Below are positions 25,452-33,809 of a DNA stretch of 64,000 bases, one piece after another. The notes under the pieces are model-generated. The model worked only from the letters and a program-made list of their open reading frames with translations, was not told the DNA's origin and did not search any database. This DNA comes from PXAP01 sp964520585 (lineage in GTDB: Bacteria; Bacteroidota; Bacteroidia; Bacteroidales; PUMT01), in the NCBI GenBank assembly GCA_964520585.1, contig CAZFOO010000008.1, positions 1 through 64,000 on the forward strand. Direction: 5' to 3'. Every line of letters starts with the position of its first letter. Positions within the stretch are counted from its first letter, which is position 1. A program made the translations under genes and the position numbers.

Positions 25452-25577
25452 GAGTCATGTCGGTCAGAATCACGGTACGGATCAGACCCGGTCGGCTGTT
25501 CTCTCTGATGCAGGTTGTAACCGGCAGGAAATAAGCAGAGCCATAAGGGAGAAGATTAAAAAGGTTTTCATTTTCAT
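25452..25577 (-). pseudogene. DUF1593/nucleoside-hydrolase-like 5' stub
   Basis: The ATG at 25577 opens a lipoprotein signal peptide (MKMKTFLIFSLMALLISCR), then a stop after about 32 codons. In another frame the following bases read LIRTVILTDMTHE, the start of a DUF1593-type nucleoside-hydrolase-like domain (VILTDM). The sequence then runs straight into the ATG of the next broken gene at 25451. It therefore looks like the first 45 codons of a gene whose remainder was deleted. No known function remains. The family call rests on a short motif. Confidence 0.5.
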
Positions 25578-25706
25578 AGATTTGGATACCAGGTTCGTTA
25601 TTTCTGATGAAAGGCCAATTCTCAATATTCTTCTCCGTTAACTTACCGTTCCGCTTAACACGGAATTTGATTATGTAATTTGCTCATATTAATACTTAAA
25701 AACAGA

Positions 25707-26774
25707 TCAGTTTCCTGATCGGGACCGGCCGGCAGCCAATCCTGGTTCAGCAGCTATCTTTTCGTTCAGGTAACCGGCAAAGCTCTCGTCAGTCCCCTCT
25801 CTCTGCTGTATAAAATACTGAACCGGCAGGGCATGCTCATCTGTGTGCCACCTGCACCCTTTCTCAATGTCAAACTCCAGTCTGCCTCTGCCTTTGTTCT
25901 CAAGAAACTCACCCGTCCCTTCCACGGCAAAGTAGACTGCAGCCAGGTCCCAGCTTGGCCTCTGGTCGTCGAGGGTATTTTTCATAACCTCCCAGAGCCA
26001 GTCCCTGTAAACCGTTCTTACAATATTACCAGGCGGGGTATGTTTTAAAGACCTACCTGTCATTGTAGTTGATCCGGCATCGATATAATAGACAGTTCCC
26101 GGAAAATTATTTACAAGGAATTTTGTATAGGGAGCAGTTTCATTAAAAAAGAAGTTCCAGTCCCTGACAAAATGATTGTCATCATTATTTGCCCTTAGTG
26201 CCCCAAGCGCTATCCAGCGGCTCACCTTTTTGCCGGCAAGCTCCATGCCGGCCAGCGGCGAGATATCATCAGGCCCGGAAAGAAGCAATTCATAAAGACC
26301 TTTTGTATGGCCAATCGTAATATAGGTTATGCTGCCGTCTTCGGCGTCAGCTAAAAGCCTCCTGTTAAGCCTTGTTTGTTCTTTGGTATCTGTATTGTAA
26401 ATTATTCTGTTTCCGAATGCTGCAGTATCAAGAACAAGCTTACCGGCAGTCATTTTGTCGCGAGGGTCGCCTACCTCGTCGCCGTAGTAAGCACCAATGG
26501 GGATATCGGGGCGGCCATAATAGATGTTGATTGCCTCTATAATACCTGCACCATATGGAACTTTTCCTGAGCTATAGATACAGCCGATTATCTCGGCCAG
26601 GCCAAGGTCTGCATAACGGTGCAGGAGCGCCATTGCCCCTGCATCATCGCAATCGGAGCCCATATCGGTGTCCAGTATTATCCTGACAGCGCTGCCGTTG
26701 ACTGCTGGCCGGGGGGAGCATCCGCATAATATAATGATACAGAGTGCTAATGTGATTGTGACCGATCTTAACAT
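25707..26774 (-). CDS. Secreted nucleoside hydrolase-like lipoprotein
   Basis: An intact IUNH-superfamily protein. The frame extends to 26819, but the extension overlaps the upstream glycosidase. The ATG at 26774 begins a proper lipoprotein signal (MLRSVTITLALCIIILCGC) and gives 355 residues. The ribose/Ca site is LDTDMGSDCDD (Asp35, Asp37, Asp43, Asp44), and a second site is RDWNFFFNETAP. The C-terminal RPSWDLAAVYFAVEG has Asp276, where Trp275 replaces the His of classical nucleosidases. It is placed between a DUF4038-type glycosidase (32 bp upstream) and the decayed genes downstream. It probably acts in the periplasm on a ribosyl-containing product. The exact substrate is unknown. Confidence 0.87.
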   Translation of the reverse strand: MLRSVTITLALCIIILCGCSPRPAVNGSAVRIILDTDMGSDCDDAGAMALLHRYADLGLAEIIGCIYSSGKVPYGAGIIEAINIYYGRPDIPIGAYYGDEVGDPRDKMTAGKLVLDTAAFGNRIIYNTDTKEQTRLNRRLLADAEDGSITYITIGHTKGLYELLLSGPDDISPLAGMELAGKKVSRWIALGALRANNDDNHFVRDWNFFFNETAPYTKFLVNNFPGTVYYIDAGSTTMTGRSLKHTPPGNIVRTVYRDWLWEVMKNTLDDQRPSWDLAAVYFAVEGTGEFLENKGRGRLEFDIEKGCRWHTDEHALPVQYFIQQREGTDESFAGYLNEKIAAEPGLAAGRSRSGN

Positions 26775-26805
26775 ATTATGATAATCAAATTTGAATAAAT
26801 CATTT

Positions 26806-28443
26806 TCAGGAACCGGCAATTAAAACCCAGGGTTCTTTGCCCGGTGCTTCCAGTTCCTGCCCGGGGCCTACCTCGCCTTCCGCCGACCACATGCCCGTGA
26901 CCGGATTGAACCACCTGTAATGCAACGGTCCTGTCAATCCCTCAAGGCGGATTTGCCCTCCTTCCTGCAAGTAAACTATATAAAGCATTCCTTCGCGGGC
27001 GAGAGCAGGATGGTCCTCTGCAAGGTCATGACGACGTTCAATGTCAGTGAAATCAAGACCTTCAAATGCCCTGGAAACATAACCCACGTACCTGCTGCCT
27101 TCAAATTCTATAGATTCATTCCAGGCGGCATGGGTATTTGCCCAGTTCTCCCAGCCAGGTTCATCGGCAGCAAGCTTCCAGTTCCAAAGTCCGCCAGCCC
27201 CGTAAACATGCCCCATCGTTCCTCCAGAGGTAATATTGATCCATGCCTCATGACCCTGCCACCATCCAATAGCATTATCGGGCCGGCCGATACGTTCATA
27301 TGTGGGTTCACCATTTGCTGAAGCTTTAACCGGCAGGTTGTCATACATGTTAAAAACCTTGTAAGGCAAATGCTCTCCGCCATGCCCGGTTTGGGCCCAC
27401 TGGAAATCCAGCCATTCAGCACTATGATGAGTTCGGTTGTAGTGAAAACCATGCTGCGGGTCATCCGACCAGTTAGGCAACCGGTCGCAGAAAGGGCTGT
27501 AATGTATCCCGGCAGGCTGCCGGTAAGCATCCCATTCATTGGTTACAATCCCTGCCGGTTCAGTAACCCTTTCCCTGCCGGTACCATCGGCGCTGACAAG
27601 CCAGAATGCAGGCCGTGCACCGTAACGTGCGATCAGGTACTTTGTATAACGGGAATACTCACCAGGATCGGCGTGTGCTCCGAGTGCTGACAGCCCTTTC
27701 CATCCGTAACCCTGGAAAACCGGGTTATAAACAGGGACTATCCCATGATCCAGCAGAATGGTTATAAGTGTATCCAGCGTTTTAAAATATTCTGTGTTGA
27801 TCTGGTTAAGATGGCCGTCTTTCAAATCCTCAAACCCAACCCCGAAACCACCTGTCTCATTCCGGTTCCTGGGTCCCTCAGCCCGCATGTCAGGCTGAAC
27901 CGACATCAGCAAAGCTGTATTGAAACCTCGTTCCTGCCTGTTCTGGGCATATCTTGTAACGCTCTCAACAGTTCCCCGGAAGGGAAGCGCCCAGGGGGTA
28001 TCTCCTATAACAAGAAAGGGCGTGCCATCGGAATGGATCACATTCCTGCCGCCAGGAGACATTCTTAACAGGCCTTTTTTAACCAGGGGGTTATTCCCTG
28101 AATAGGGAAGCGCCTGTAGTTCTCCTTTCTGACCATTCAGTCCCCTGTCGCCGGATTTCGACGCATATGACAACCATTCCCAGGTACCCTGGCTGACAGG
28201 AGAGGCAAACCTTACCTTCCAAATATTGCCTCCGTCCCAGAAGGCCGGCCTCCTCAGCTCAAGGCCATCCGGGCCGGTAAAAACAATATGAACATCAACC
28301 TCGGTGTAAGGGTTTTTATATTCCCTTTCCGCCAACAGGACAATCTCAATCTCCTCCCATTGGGGGGCGGATGGTGTGTTGTACCCTGGGGTGAAAGTTA
28401 GAATAGCAAGTGAAACTGCCAGAAGATAATTAGTTGGTTGCAT
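26806..28443 (-). CDS. Secreted DUF5060/DUF4038 glycoside hydrolase
   Basis: A 545-residue exported glycosidase. After a signal peptide (1-20) comes a DUF5060 beta-sandwich (about 28-105, with VHIVFTGPDG and FWDGGNIWKVRFASPVSQGTW). Then follows a DUF4038-type (beta/alpha)8 barrel starting RNVIHSDGTPFLVIGDTPWAL and including FNTALLMSVQP. A C-terminal collagen-binding-like beta domain ends with LTGPLHYRWFNPVTGMW. DUF4038 enzymes include apiosidases of GH140 and other furanosidases, so the protein is a retaining exo-glycosidase candidate for a pentofuranose. It lies 66 bp downstream of the GH5 gene and 32 bp upstream of the nucleoside hydrolase at 26774. Specificity is inferred from family and neighbours. 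Confidence 0.85.
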   Translation of the reverse strand: MQPTNYLLAVSLAILTFTPGYNTPSAPQWEEIEIVLLAEREYKNPYTEVDVHIVFTGPDGLELRRPAFWDGGNIWKVRFASPVSQGTWEWLSYASKSGDRGLNGQKGELQALPYSGNNPLVKKGLLRMSPGGRNVIHSDGTPFLVIGDTPWALPFRGTVESVTRYAQNRQERGFNTALLMSVQPDMRAEGPRNRNETGGFGVGFEDLKDGHLNQINTEYFKTLDTLITILLDHGIVPVYNPVFQGYGWKGLSALGAHADPGEYSRYTKYLIARYGARPAFWLVSADGTGRERVTEPAGIVTNEWDAYRQPAGIHYSPFCDRLPNWSDDPQHGFHYNRTHHSAEWLDFQWAQTGHGGEHLPYKVFNMYDNLPVKASANGEPTYERIGRPDNAIGWWQGHEAWINITSGGTMGHVYGAGGLWNWKLAADEPGWENWANTHAAWNESIEFEGSRYVGYVSRAFEGLDFTDIERRHDLAEDHPALAREGMLYIVYLQEGGQIRLEGLTGPLHYRWFNPVTGMWSAEGEVGPGQELEAPGKEPWVLIAGS

Positions 28444-28508
28444 AATGTAAAAAATTTATTAATGATGATATTGGTGGATTAAATTGTGATTTATTTGATT
28501 GAACAATA

Positions 28509-29419
28509 TCAATGTTCTGCATTAAAAGGCTTTTTGCTGTTAATCTTAATAATGAAATCGCGCACTAACCAACCGGACGGGGATAGGTCTGTTTCCGGAT
28601 CCCATCCGCCAGAGGTAGAGGCACCGGGCTTGAGGGCAGCTGATGACTCTCTCAGGTCGGCCAGAGACCAGTTGGCCATTCTGATATCCCGTTCAACGGC
28701 CCAGTTTATCCATTCTTCTGTCTCATCAGGGAATATGGTGCCGTCCCTTCCGCCATCGGCCCTGGAGGTTCCCCATTCAGTGATAAAGAGTGCAATTCCT
28801 TTTGACAGGGCGTAATCACCCTTTTCCCTGAGGTCGCTGCTGTGAGTTCCAGCGTAGAAATGAAGGGAGTATGCGGTGTTATTATCGGGTAGCGGATCAT
28901 CGGCGGCCTCGTCAACATACTGGCTCCAGTTCCTTGTACCGGCAATAATAAGGTTTTTACTGTGGGGTCTGATAACAGATGTGACCTCTTTAGTATATTC
29001 TGCAATTTCCGGCCATGACTGCCTGACCGGCTCATTGAATGTTTCCCATATCAGGTTGGGATGATGCCCGTATTTCTCAGCCAATTTTTCAAAAAACTCT
29101 TTGGCCGGTTCGGTGTGCAGGTGATGCGTGTGCCAGTCCACCACTACATAAATACCATTATCGATGGCTGCCTGAATAACCGTCTCAACCATCCTTTCCT
29201 GGTTCTCGCGGTTGTAGAGCCATCCCTTGTTCTCCCCCTGCTGGTTGATCTCGACAGCCATCGAGGCCCTTGCCAGGTCAACCTTCCAGTCCTCTACCAG
29301 CCATTCAACCACATCGGCATTATAATACTTTTCCGGCCCCCAGACTGACCAATAATGGCTCATTCCCATTAACTGGACTGGTTCGCCGTGTTCGCCAACA
29401 ATCCGGTTGCCCTCAACCC
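28509..29419 (-). CDS. GH5 endoglucanase-like, 5' end in gap
   Basis: Catalytic domain of a GH5 beta-1,4-endoglucanase-type protein. Reading from the gap edge it begins VEGNRIVGEHGEPVQLMGMS, normal for the first barrel strand, so the true start and signal peptide lie inside the 100-N gap. Numbered from the Met at 29369, the acid/base is Glu113 in IWETFNEP and the nucleophile is Glu198 in LFITEWGTS; DWHTHHLHT carries the conserved His. The closest relatives by motif are GH5 subfamily 2 cellulases. The C-terminus at SKKPFNAEH looks complete. It is predicted secreted but this cannot be shown. It stands between the partial nucleoside hydrolase and the DUF4038 gene, same strand. Confidence 0.88.
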
Positions 29420-29519
29420 NNNNNNNNNNNNNNNNNNNNNNNNNNNNNNNNNNNNNNNNNNNNNNNNNNNNNNNNNNNNNNNNNNNNNNNNNNNNNNNNN
29501 NNNNNNNNNNNNNNNNNNN
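29420..29519. other. Assembly gap, 100 N
   Basis: Scaffold gap of nominal length that removes the 3' part of a nucleoside hydrolase gene and the 5' end of a GH5 gene. No shared sequence at the edges, so the true gap is likely 1 kb or more if both genes are complete. Confidence 0.95.
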
Positions 29520-29626
29520 TCGGCATCACCACCGTGGTCGGTATCAAAAATGATCTTGACCTGCGAAAAAGCAACTGAAGAAAAGATGGTTAGTATCAGT
29601 GAAAGAAAGAAAAGTTTTTTTAACAT
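29520..29626 (-). CDS. Nucleoside hydrolase N-terminus, partial
   Basis: The first 35 codons of a secreted IUNH-type protein. A signal peptide (MLKKLFFLSLILTIFSSVAFSQ) is followed by VKIIFDTDHGGDA, which is the start of the Ca-binding motif of nucleoside hydrolases; the rest is lost in the gap. It lies 146 bp downstream of ribokinase. It is the fifth nucleoside-hydrolase-like sequence of the locus. Confidence 0.75.
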
Positions 29627-29771
29627 GTTAGTTTAATTTTAATATAATATGATTATGGCCGGTTGATCATTTTGATGCCTTTTTTTAACCTTTTGTTTGA
29701 AATCCGGTAGTGTAAACTTTTTGCCATAAAAGGCTGAACTTCTCCTGATTGCAAAAAGGAGACTGCATCTC

Positions 29772-30692
29772 CTAAAACCTATAATCATTGATCTCCTGCA
29801 GTTCCGGCGCAGATGGCTGAGCACCCATACGGGTGACCGAGATTGCAGCCGCACGCTGGGCAAAATCGATCGCCTGCCTGACCGTTTTATTCTCCGAAAG
29901 GGCAGTAGCAAGAGCCCCGTTGAACACATCTCCAGCCGCTGTAGTGTCGACAGCCTTAACCTTAAAGCCGGGAATCAGACCCTGAAACTCACTGTTCATC
30001 AGATAAATGCCCTTGCTTCCCAGAGTCAGGATCACTGTCTCGATTCCCAGATCGTAAAGTTTTTTGGCCATGACAGGAATGGTATCGTCATTCACCTCTT
30101 TTGTTCCTGTAAGCAAAGCAGCCTCTGACTCATTAGGCGTGATTACGGATATTTGTCTCAGCAGGTCATGGGGGAGTTTTGCACCCGGTGCAGGGTTGAG
30201 TATCATTGGTACTCCGAACTCACCTGCGAGGGTGGCAACAGCGCTGACCGTTTCCATGGGAATCTCCAGTTGCACAAGAACAGCTCCGGCCCCTGAAAAA
30301 GCATCCTTTGCCTTTTTTATATCATCTGGCAGCAGGTGGCTGTTGGCGCCCGGTGCAACGGCAATACTGTTTTCGCCATCGGCAGCCACGTTTATAAGCG
30401 CCACCCCGGAATGCATTCCAGGCTTGACCTTTATAAACGAGGTGTCGATATTATCTTTTTTATAGTTTTCTATTGATTCAGTGCCAAAGGTGTCGTCTGA
30501 AACACATGCAATGAATATCACATCCCCACCGGCCCTGGCGGCACCCACGGCCTGGTTGGCACCCTTGCCTCCCTGTATTGTCAGAAGTTCAGACCCCATA
30601 ACTGTTTCTCCGGGTGCTGGTATATGAGGCACCTTGACGACCATATCGGTGTTCGAACTTCCGACCACAATGATTTTTTTACTCATATTCAT
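29772..30692 (-). CDS. rbsK: Ribokinase
   Basis: Phosphorylates D-ribose to ribose 5-phosphate in the cytoplasm, feeding the pentose phosphate pathway. The 306-residue PfkB-family protein has both signatures: GGKGANQAVGAARAGG (41-56) and DTTAAGDVFNGALA (249-262) with the catalytic base Asp255. NTDMVV near 14 and NPNPAPG-type NPAPGAKLP near 166 agree with ribokinases rather than fructokinases. It lies downstream of the sugar permease (107 bp) and upstream of a nucleoside hydrolase, on one strand. This supports a route of outer release, uptake and phosphorylation of ribose. Start at 30692; Met3 is an alternative. Confidence 0.93.
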   Translation of the reverse strand: MNMSKKIIVVGSSNTDMVVKVPHIPAPGETVMGSELLTIQGGKGANQAVGAARAGGDVIFIACVSDDTFGTESIENYKKDNIDTSFIKVKPGMHSGVALINVAADGENSIAVAPGANSHLLPDDIKKAKDAFSGAGAVLVQLEIPMETVSAVATLAGEFGVPMILNPAPGAKLPHDLLRQISVITPNESEAALLTGTKEVNDDTIPVMAKKLYDLGIETVILTLGSKGIYLMNSEFQGLIPGFKVKAVDTTAAGDVFNGALATALSENKTVRQAIDFAQRAAAISVTRMGAQPSAPELQEINDYRF

Positions 30693-30799
30693 TTTATTAT
30701 TAATCGTTTATTGATTGCCGGGCTGACTGCAATTATTCACTTCCATAACGATTCAGAAGGCACATAACAGTCTGGAAATTAATATTCCGGGAAACAAGA

Positions 30800-31798
30800 T
30801 CAATACAACCTGGCGACAATGATAAGTGCAAGTCCAACTACAAAGAAAAGAAACATCGCGGTAAGCAATCCATTAACCCCCCTGGCGCCTTTAAATTCCT
30901 TCCATATGAATACACCCCATAGGGCCGCGATCAGGGTGGCACCCTGGCCCAGCCCGTAAGAAATAGCAAAACCAGCCTGTTCGGCGGCAATGATGTTTAC
31001 CGTAGTTCCAAGACTCCAAATAGCTCCACCAAGTAACCCTATAAGGTGAAGACGGGTATCTCCTTTTTTGATATAGTCCATGTATGTAACTTTTTCGCCG
31101 GTAAGGGGTTTATACATAAAAATAGTGTTCCACAAAAAATTGGATGCCAGTAATCCCACGGCCATTATTACAGAAGCAGTATATGGAGTTAATTTCCCTG
31201 CCCCGGGATTGACAAAATCACTTGCCATGGAACCCGCTACGAAATAATACCAAAAACCCATCAGCACTCCAGCTAGAAGTGAAACTACAATTCCCTTGGT
31301 CGGGGATTCAATTTGGCCCGGTAGTTTTTTGTAAGCCTTTGCATCAAGAATAATGGCAACTACAACAAAGGTTACTCCTGTGAATAAAATGACCGGGTTA
31401 CCCAAAGGTGTGGCAATATAATTTACAACTACTCCCAAAGCAAGTGCTAGTCCTATACCTATAGGAAAAGCAACAGCCATTCCGGCAATTGAAATTGCCG
31501 CAACCAGGAGAATATTTGCAATATTAAACACAACTCCTCCCAAAAATGCAGATCCAAGCGATGAGAGATCGGCCTGGGAAAGGTCGGCCAGAAAGCTGCG
31601 TCCTTCGGTGCCGGTGCTTCCGGCCGTGAATGCCAGCAGAAGTGAAAGGAGGAGCACACCAATAGCATAATCCCAGTAAAAAAGCTGGAATGGCCACTGT
31701 TTGGTGGCAAGCTTTTGGGTATTAGCCCATGAGCCCCAGCAAAGCATTGTTATAAAAGCAAGAAATACTGCCCATGAATAGGAATCAATTACTACCAT
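30800..31798 (-). CDS. GRP-family sugar permease
   Basis: A 332-residue inner-membrane protein with about ten transmembrane segments of the glucose/ribose permease (GRP) family within the drug/metabolite transporter superfamily. Family features include LCWGSWANTQK at the first helix, VFNIANILLVAAISIAGMAVAFPIGIGLALALG in the middle (broken here around 95-128), and FAISYGLGQGATLIAALWGVF near the end. Members such as RbsU take up ribose or glucose with protons. The ribokinase gene immediately downstream makes ribose the likely substrate. It begins the downstream block of locus 1 after the SusCD terminator. Confidence 0.85.
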   Translation of the reverse strand: MVVIDSYSWAVFLAFITMLCWGSWANTQKLATKQWPFQLFYWDYAIGVLLLSLLLAFTAGSTGTEGRSFLADLSQADLSSLGSAFLGGVVFNIANILLVAAISIAGMAVAFPIGIGLALALGVVVNYIATPLGNPVILFTGVTFVVVAIILDAKAYKKLPGQIESPTKGIVVSLLAGVLMGFWYYFVAGSMASDFVNPGAGKLTPYTASVIMAVGLLASNFLWNTIFMYKPLTGEKVTYMDYIKKGDTRLHLIGLLGGAIWSLGTTVNIIAAEQAGFAISYGLGQGATLIAALWGVFIWKEFKGARGVNGLLTAMFLFFVVGLALIIVARLY

Positions 31799-32154
31799 TT
31801 TTTTAAATTTTAGGTTGGTTAACTTATCAATGTATACGTATAAAAGATATGGTTATTGGACTGCCAAGCAAGTCAGAACAGGTCGCGGTAATATTCCGGG
31901 GTGGCTCTGTCCAAAAAACATGTGCCGTTTATCTTCATATCACAATATTATATAAAAAAGACAAATAAAAATGGGACAATATCAATTTTGATATCATCCC
32001 ATCTTATAACCCTACTCTATTTCTCAGATCTTCAATTAATTAAATGAAACAACATAATGAAAAGCTGCAATTAACAGTTCTTTTATAAATATCATTCAGA
32101 AGATCGATTTGTCTGATTTTGTGTTACAAAATTTCACCAGACAATCAATATAAA
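31799..32154. other. Intergenic region after SusD
   Basis: About 355 bp. It contains the terminator of the SusCD unit at 31971-32002 and, closer to 31800, the presumed promoter of the permease gene. I see no reading frame and no exact -7 box. Confidence 0.5.
31971..32002 (-). terminator. Terminator of SusC-SusD unit
   Basis: Long hairpin: ATGGGA-CA-ATATCAA (31971-31985) pairs with TTGATAT-CA-TCCCAT (31988-32002), with a CA/CA internal loop. On the minus strand it is followed by TTTTTATTTGTCTTTTTT, so it ends the SusC-SusD transcript and separates it from the permease-ribokinase block. Confidence 0.75.
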
Positions 32155-33789
32155 TTAGTAACCAGGATTTTGCAGGAACTCTTCCTTATTGGTCACGCGG
32201 TCAATCATGGTAGTAGGAATCGGTCTGAGTAAATGATATTCTTTGATATTATCCCTACCATCAGGATTGTAAAGTTGTACTCTTTCTATAAGTTTACCAG
32301 TACGTTTCAGATCAGGCCAACGAAACATTTCACCACACAGCTCACGTGCCCGCTCATCAAGTATGAAATCCAGATCCACCATGCCGGATGAAACTTCCAT
32401 TTCAGCCTCTTTACCGGGCCATGCTGCCCGTCTCCTTACCACATTGATAAGATTGGCTGCTTCGTCCGGATCTTCCTCAAACATTGCTGCTTCTGCACCA
32501 ATCAGGTACATTTCAGCAAGCCTGGTAACTACCCAGTCTCGCTGGCCGTTAACATGCTGGAGTGTGGGACGGGAAGGTTCAATGAATTTATTCAGTGAAG
32601 GAAACCTGTTTCTTTTTCCCAGTGGAACTTCTCCGTTGGGTGAATCAGGATCGAAATAGTCATCAATATCAAAAAATACATATTTTTCATTATTACTTTG
32701 ATGAACATCTTCGGGAACTGAATAAGGAACTACATAAACTCCTGTGTCACCAATGTTAACTCCGGGCATCAGGGTAGATTCATTGTTGGCCATCCATGCA
32801 AATTTCCATGATTTTTCAAAACGTGAATCATTTTCGCGGTTTGACTGAAGCATATCAATGAAAAATCTCGAAGGCATAAATCGTTTCCATGGCCGTCCAT
32901 TTTCTACATCCCGTTTCATATTAGCCATTATATCATATTCCATCAGGAAATATAGATGCCCACGATTTCCTGATCCGTTGAGTCGTTCATCTGCAGTATA
33001 CTGAATTGACCATATAGTCTCCGAATTTCGTATGTTATCGATGCTCCAAAGTTCCTCATAATCCGGAACCAGGCTGAATGGTCCGTTATCAATAACATCC
33101 TTTGCATATGCATATGCCTGCGGGTAATTCTCAACAGTAAGATGTATACGGGCAAGCATTGCTTTGGCTGCCCAGGATGTAGCCCTTCCGTAATCTGGCT
33201 GTTCTCCGGGTAACATATCCTCAGCTTTTTCCAGATCCGAAATTATCTGTTCATAGACCTGTGATTCGGGTGCACGGGTTGCAGTTGTGCGTACTTCTCT
33301 GGTTTCCTCAAGCTCCAGAGGTACGTCACCAAAATGCATTACCAGAATATGGTAATAGACTGCCCTTAGAAAATATGCCTCACCCATTCTTGTCTGCCGT
33401 AAATCATCATTCATTTCGGCCTCTGGTGCACGGTCTATTACTGCATTACATGCTGCAATACCTAAATAATGATCATTCCATACACTTTCGACAAACCATT
33501 CACCTGGCTGGATACCTGATCCGTAATTATTAAAATCTTTGCGGCCACCATCTGAGCCATTAAGCCATATATCAGTACCAAAGGTTGTAAGGGTAAAACC
33601 CATTTCCTCACCATAATACCTTCTTAAAAAAGGATATGCTGCACGGGTAGCATCTTCTATACCAGCTTCTGTAGTAAAATAGAAGTCCGCTACCGGTATT
33701 CTGATATTTTCTTCATCAAGCAGATCTGTACATCCATTGATGAAGGGAGTGATCAAAATCACTATAAAAATATATATTATTCTTTTCAT
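32155..33789 (-). CDS. SusD/RagB-family glycan-binding lipoprotein
   Basis: A 544-residue outer-membrane lipoprotein (signal ending INGC, Cys20) of the RagB/SusD family, which caps the SusC transporter and binds glycan fragments. Typical features are ADFYFTTEAGIEDATRAAYPFL at 34-55 (in two parts), the TPR-like helices with AYFLRAVYYHILVMHFGDVPL, and the C-terminal LDFILDERARELCGEMFRWPDLKRTG and the ending YHLLRPIPTTMIDRV-type region. It lies 20 bp downstream of its SusC on the same transcript, and a strong terminator follows. Ligand specificity is unknown; the block behind it suggests a pentose-containing glycan. Confidence 0.93.
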   Translation of the reverse strand: MKRIIYIFIVILITPFINGCTDLLDEENIRIPVADFYFTTEAGIEDATRAAYPFLRRYYGEEMGFTLTTFGTDIWLNGSDGGRKDFNNYGSGIQPGEWFVESVWNDHYLGIAACNAVIDRAPEAEMNDDLRQTRMGEAYFLRAVYYHILVMHFGDVPLELEETREVRTTATRAPESQVYEQIISDLEKAEDMLPGEQPDYGRATSWAAKAMLARIHLTVENYPQAYAYAKDVIDNGPFSLVPDYEELWSIDNIRNSETIWSIQYTADERLNGSGNRGHLYFLMEYDIMANMKRDVENGRPWKRFMPSRFFIDMLQSNRENDSRFEKSWKFAWMANNESTLMPGVNIGDTGVYVVPYSVPEDVHQSNNEKYVFFDIDDYFDPDSPNGEVPLGKRNRFPSLNKFIEPSRPTLQHVNGQRDWVVTRLAEMYLIGAEAAMFEEDPDEAANLINVVRRRAAWPGKEAEMEVSSGMVDLDFILDERARELCGEMFRWPDLKRTGKLIERVQLYNPDGRDNIKEYHLLRPIPTTMIDRVTNKEEFLQNPGY

Positions 33790-33809
33790 TTTTTTTCTGT
33801 TATAGTTAT

